64,000 nt of DNA from JBAXAM01 sp964213355 (GTDB lineage Bacteria; Pseudomonadota; Gammaproteobacteria; UBA9339): contig CAXOVY010000001.1 in NCBI GenBank assembly GCA_964213355.1, forward strand, positions 89,078 through 153,077, written 5' to 3'. Shown one piece after another: positions 60,920 to 64,000 of this stretch. The translations under genes were made by a program, and so were the position numbers. Below the pieces are notes generated by a model. The model ran no database searches. It was not told the DNA's origin and saw only the letters and a program-made list of their open reading frames with translations. Positions within the stretch are counted from its first letter, which is position 1. Each line of letters opens with the position of its first letter.

Positions 60920-61552
60920 TTAAAGATCAAATTTATATCTTAGGCCAATCATAAAAGCATCGGTGTAACGTTGCAATTTACTTAAGTCACTATTGTTAAC
61001 CCACTTTAACTTACCATTAACGCGCAGCCATTCAATGTTAGCAATAATGTTTGGTGTAAAATTATAGTCGGCACCAATACCGTAAACTACATTAAATGCA
61101 GTGCGGTTATTGGCAAAACCTGACATGGTTTCAGGACTAGTTTGTGCTCTAACATTGCTTAGTAGGCAGCCAATACCAAATTTAGCAAAAAGACTAAATT
61201 TATCAAGGATTGGGAGTTTACCTTTACCGACTAGGTCAAAGCTTTGAGTATTAATTTTGTAGTCATTTACTGCGATTCGTGTAATTTTTGTTTGGTTAAA
61301 GAAATATGAATAACCAAATTCAGCGGCAAAATATTTGTTAAGGTCGTATCCCAAAAATGCACGACCCACAAAGCCACTATCATTGTTGGTTGAGAAAGAT
61401 TGTTTCCAATTGGTTAATCCCAAGCCACCTTCAATACCTAAATAAACTGCTACCGGAGCGGCTGACATTTCTTCTGGAAGATCATCAGCAAAAGCTATTG
61501 TTGATGTTAAACCAAGAGCGGCAATTGCACTAACAGCTAAAAGTTTTTTCAT
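60920..61552 (-). CDS. Small outer-membrane beta-barrel protein, paralogue 3
   Basis: 210 residues. Signal peptide MKKLLAVSAIAALGLTSTIAFADD, nearly the same as paralogue 2. VYLGIEGGLGLTNWKQSFSTNNDSGFVGRAFLGYDLNKYFAAEFGYSYFFNQ and the end TDAFMIGLRYKFDL align along the whole length. Loop regions differ, as expected for surface exposure. No strong terminator seen downstream. Confidence 0.85.
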   Translation of the reverse strand: MKKLLAVSAIAALGLTSTIAFADDLPEEMSAAPVAVYLGIEGGLGLTNWKQSFSTNNDSGFVGRAFLGYDLNKYFAAEFGYSYFFNQTKITRIAVNDYKINTQSFDLVGKGKLPILDKFSLFAKFGIGCLLSNVRAQTSPETMSGFANNRTAFNVVYGIGADYNFTPNIIANIEWLRVNGKLKWVNNSDLSKLQRYTDAFMIGLRYKFDL

Positions 61553-61573
61553 AATTATTTCCCTATAATTAAT

Positions 61574-61601
61574 ATATTATCTATTTTGCATGAACAAGCA
61601 A
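61574..61601 (-). promoter_or_regulatory. Promoter of OMP paralogue 3
   Basis: Minus strand TTGCTT (61601-61596), 16-base spacer, TAATAT (61579-61574), flanked by TTCAT and AAAATAG sequence shared with the promoter at 60725-60753. Confidence 0.6.
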
Positions 61602-61619
61602 GTAATAGCGTTAGCTAGT

Positions 61620-63710
61620 TTAAACTATATTCCCATATTTTTCTTTAGCGCCGATCCATCTTTTGATTATTGGGTCGACGACCAGCGGGTATTTTTGTGT
61701 TATCAAATGAGCTGTTTTTTGTACCTCAGGTATTAAATGTTGGTCGCTGATTAAATCTGCAATGCGCATTTGTAAAAGTCCAGTTTGCTTAATACCAAGT
61801 ACTTCACCTGGTCCGCGCATTTCAAGATCTTTGCGTGCGAGTACAAAACCATCACTACTACTTCGGAGTAATAATAATCTTTGTCGTGCTGTCTCTGTTA
61901 ACGGTGTTTGATACAGGAGCGTGCAGTAGCTGGCAATGGTACCTCGACCAATGCGACCGCGTAATTGATGTAGCTGTACTAAGCCTAAGCGTTCAGCGTT
62001 TTCAATGATCATTAAACTTGCATTGGGTACATCAACCCCAACTTCGATAACCGTAGTTGCAACCAATAAATCAATTTCATGTTTTTTAAATGCTGCCATG
62101 ATTTTTTCTTTTTGTGTGCTTGGCATGCGACCGTGGATTAATCCAATGTGTAATTCGGGCAATGTAGTGGTTAAGTCTCGGGCTAAAGTTTCTGCTGCTT
62201 GGCACTGCAGATTTTCCGACTCTTCAATTAAAGGACAAACCCAATATGCTTGTTTGGCAGCGCAGCAATTGCTACGTACATGTTCCAGGACTTCTCGGCG
62301 CCGTTTGTTCGAAATCACAATTGTTGTGATTGGTGCTCGACCTTTGGGTAATTCATCGATGATAGAGCAATCCAAATCGGCATAAATTGTCATGGCAAGG
62401 GTGCGCGGAATAGGAGTTGCAGTCATGATTAATTGATGGGGATATTGGCCGTTTTTCAAGCCTTTTTCGCGCAATTGCAATCTTTGATGCACGCCGAAGC
62501 GATGTTGTTCATCAATAATTATTAAAGCCAAATGTTTAAATTTAATTTTTTCTTGAAAAATAGCATGGGTGCCTACTATTACTTGAGAAGTCCCATCGGC
62601 AATATTTTTAATTATAGATTGGCGGGTTTTACCCGTAGTTTTACCAGTTAATAAAATGATTTTAATGTTTAATGGTTCCAGCCAGTGTGAAATGTTTTGA
62701 AAGTGCTGCTCGGCTAAAATTTCAGTTGGTGCTAAAATTGCAGCTTGAAATCCTCGGTGTACCGCCTGTGTAATTGCAAGTGCAGCAACTACAGTTTTGC
62801 CGCAGCCAACATCACCTTGTAATAGGCGTAGCATTGGTTTGGGCTTTGCGAGATCTTTGATTATTTCTTGTAGAACTTTTTGTTGTGCGGCTGTTAAAGT
62901 AAATGATAAGGATGCTAGAAATTTTGTGGCTAGTTCACTATCCCATAATATTGCAGAAGCTGCGTGGTTTTGTGTTTCGACTCGCAGCTTTAATAAGCTT
63001 AATTGCTCAGCTAGTAGTTCTTCAAAAATTAGACGGAGACGCATTGGGTGATCACGGCTAGTGATAGCGTTAATATTCAAGTTTGGTGGCGGTTTATGGA
63101 CAAAATTAATAGCATCAACTAAATTTGGAAATTGCAATTGTTTTAAAATTTCAGAGGGGAAATATTCAGTTAATGTTTGATTTTTTGTTGCTATATTTAA
63201 TGCCTGAGTGACTAAATTACGTAGCATCGATTGTGACAAACCCTCGGTTGTTGGGTAAACGGGGGTCAGAGTGCTTGTGATTGGTGGTGCTTCATCTAGA
63301 GCTAAAATTTTGTATTCGGGATGCGTCATTTCTGGAGTGTGTCCAGACCAGTGCGTTTCACCATAGCAATAAAGTCGCGTACCTGCTTGCAAGCGAAACT
63401 GTAGTCTTTGTTTGGCAAAATTGAAAAAGCATAATTGGAGGTAACCTGTTGGGTCGCGTAATTTGCAGATTAATTTGGCACGTCCATGATATATGGTTTC
63501 GATCATTTCAATTGTTCCTACGACGGTCGCATATTCACCAATTTTCAAGCTGCGGATTGGAGAAATTTTGGTGCGATCTTCGTAACGTAGAGGCAGATGA
63601 AATAATAAATCTTGTGCTGTGAGTAAGTTTAATTTAGTAAGACGACTAGCAGTTTTTGGTCCAACCCCAGTTAGTTTCGTGCAGAGAATGTTGTTGAGGT
63701 TAGTTGTCAT
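61620..63710 (-). CDS. recG: ATP-dependent DNA helicase RecG
   Basis: Branch-migration helicase that rescues stalled forks. Start at ATG 63710 (MTTNLNNILCTKLTGVGPKTASRL), 696 residues (693 in E. coli); an upstream ATG at 63761 would overlap spoT. Wedge/OB domain with LPLRYEDRTKISPI; helicase motif I LLQGDVGCGKTVVAAL, motif II IIDEQHRFGVHQR, motif III MTATPIPRTLAMTIYADLD, motif VI QLRGRIGRG. spoT lies just upstream, a common order. Confidence 0.96.
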   Translation of the reverse strand: MTTNLNNILCTKLTGVGPKTASRLTKLNLLTAQDLLFHLPLRYEDRTKISPIRSLKIGEYATVVGTIEMIETIYHGRAKLICKLRDPTGYLQLCFFNFAKQRLQFRLQAGTRLYCYGETHWSGHTPEMTHPEYKILALDEAPPITSTLTPVYPTTEGLSQSMLRNLVTQALNIATKNQTLTEYFPSEILKQLQFPNLVDAINFVHKPPPNLNINAITSRDHPMRLRLIFEELLAEQLSLLKLRVETQNHAASAILWDSELATKFLASLSFTLTAAQQKVLQEIIKDLAKPKPMLRLLQGDVGCGKTVVAALAITQAVHRGFQAAILAPTEILAEQHFQNISHWLEPLNIKIILLTGKTTGKTRQSIIKNIADGTSQVIVGTHAIFQEKIKFKHLALIIIDEQHRFGVHQRLQLREKGLKNGQYPHQLIMTATPIPRTLAMTIYADLDCSIIDELPKGRAPITTIVISNKRRREVLEHVRSNCCAAKQAYWVCPLIEESENLQCQAAETLARDLTTTLPELHIGLIHGRMPSTQKEKIMAAFKKHEIDLLVATTVIEVGVDVPNASLMIIENAERLGLVQLHQLRGRIGRGTIASYCTLLYQTPLTETARQRLLLLRSSSDGFVLARKDLEMRGPGEVLGIKQTGLLQMRIADLISDQHLIPEVQKTAHLITQKYPLVVDPIIKRWIGAKEKYGNIV

Positions 63711-63732
63711 TATGTTCAGACTGTAACAATCT

Positions 63733-64000
63733 CTAATTTCCTTTTTTTCGTGTTGCTCCAACTACAACAGATGTGTTGTTAATATGTCGTAGTACCCGTT
63801 CAAGATGCGATAGGTTTTTTACCAATAAGTGTAATGATACTAAACAATAGCCGCCACTGCGTTCACTCATGCCTATATCATCAATGCCGGCATGAGCCTC
63901 GGCAATGGCTTTAGTCAGTTCAGCTAAGGCTCCACGCTTATGCATCCGCCGAGCCAGGGAGAGCGAAGCGATGGCGAGAAGCCCGCGGTAGCCGTCGAGA
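63733..64000 (-). CDS. spoT: 3' end of spoT/relA-type (p)ppGpp synthase/hydrolase with in-frame insertion
   Basis: Only the C-terminal ACT domain is inside the window: KRGALAELTKAIAEAHAGIDDIG, YCLVSLHLLVKNLSHLERVLRHINNT and the end ATRKKGN align well with the end of E. coli SpoT. Immediately before it the frame stays open through about 19 codons of GC-rich sequence (LDGYRGLLAIASLSLARR) where SpoT normally has a strand of the ACT region. This looks like an inserted repeat element. The gene continues past the window edge, so its catalytic domains cannot be judged. Confidence 0.85.
   Translation of the reverse strand, partial: LDGYRGLLAIASLSLARRMHKRGALAELTKAIAEAHAGIDDIGMSERSGGYCLVSLHLLVKNLSHLERVLRHINNTSVVVGATRKKGN
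63944..64000. repeat. GC-rich repeat-like insertion in spoT
   Basis: About 57 bases visible, much richer in G and C than the flanks, with local palindromes (GCGAAGC near GCTTCGC on the other strand). Open in the spoT frame. Resembles in-phase palindromic elements described in Rickettsia and other intracellular bacteria; no second copy was seen in the window. Confidence 0.55.

Overview
The window is one stretch of a low-GC gammaproteobacterial chromosome. Gene order is gammaproteobacterial: S10-spc-alpha ribosomal operons; bamE/smpB; zapA-6S RNA-ygfA; rph/yicC; spoT-recG; waaC/waaF. Two outer-membrane families, a Legionella_OMP-like porin and a pair of LbtU/FupA-like proteins, point to the order Legionellales or a near relative. 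That placement is inference. A bioB fragment, a thpR fragment and a very large coiled-coil protein fit a host-associated or reducing genome.

Layout: 1-12847 holds the S10 (from rplD), spc and alpha operons on the plus strand, with a GC-rich structured island between rpmJ and rpsM. 12876-15705 has a shared terminator, ssb, tRNA-Pro, mlaA, trmL, smpB and bamE. 15817-21139 carries a gene of unknown function and a 1537-residue coiled-coil protein. 21201-25680 has tadA, xseA and the anaerobic ribonucleotide reductase genes nrdD-nrdG behind a promoter with two NrdR-like boxes. 25682-30739 (minus) has an MFS exporter, a PEBP-family protein, a thpR remnant, rlmI, der and AMMECR1. 30796-34002 holds a DUF4143 ATPase behind a perfect 19-bp inverted repeat, then the MEMO and radical SAM partners of AMMECR1; the ATPase lies between AMMECR1 and its partners. 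33995-36424 has rph, yicC, ygfA and 6S RNA. 36539-39310 is an IS21-family element that cut zapA and separated it from 6S RNA. 39522-46116 has a ZapB-like protein, pepP, a Legionella_OMP-like porin behind a long structured leader, and a tandem LbtU-like pair. 46166-51411 has nth, metG, hrcA, grpE, a CBS/cysteine synthase-like gene and a small lysine-rich exported protein. 51505-59166 has a CPA2 antiporter, tRNA-Arg, an MFS symporter, the bioB fragment, a dicarboxylate symporter and waaC/waaF. 59218-64000 has three small beta-barrel proteins, recG and the 3' end of spoT, which carries an in-frame GC-rich insertion.

Most genes are housekeeping: translation, ribosome rescue, the outer membrane (BamE, MlaA, porins, heptosyltransferases), DNA repair (Nth, XseA, RecG, Ssb), stress (HrcA, GrpE, SpoT) and anaerobic dNTP synthesis. 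The points most worth a second look are the AmmeMemoRadiSam trio with the ATPase between its genes, the split zapA/6S locus, the GC-rich insertions in spoT and before rpsM, the structured porin leader, and the giant coiled-coil protein.
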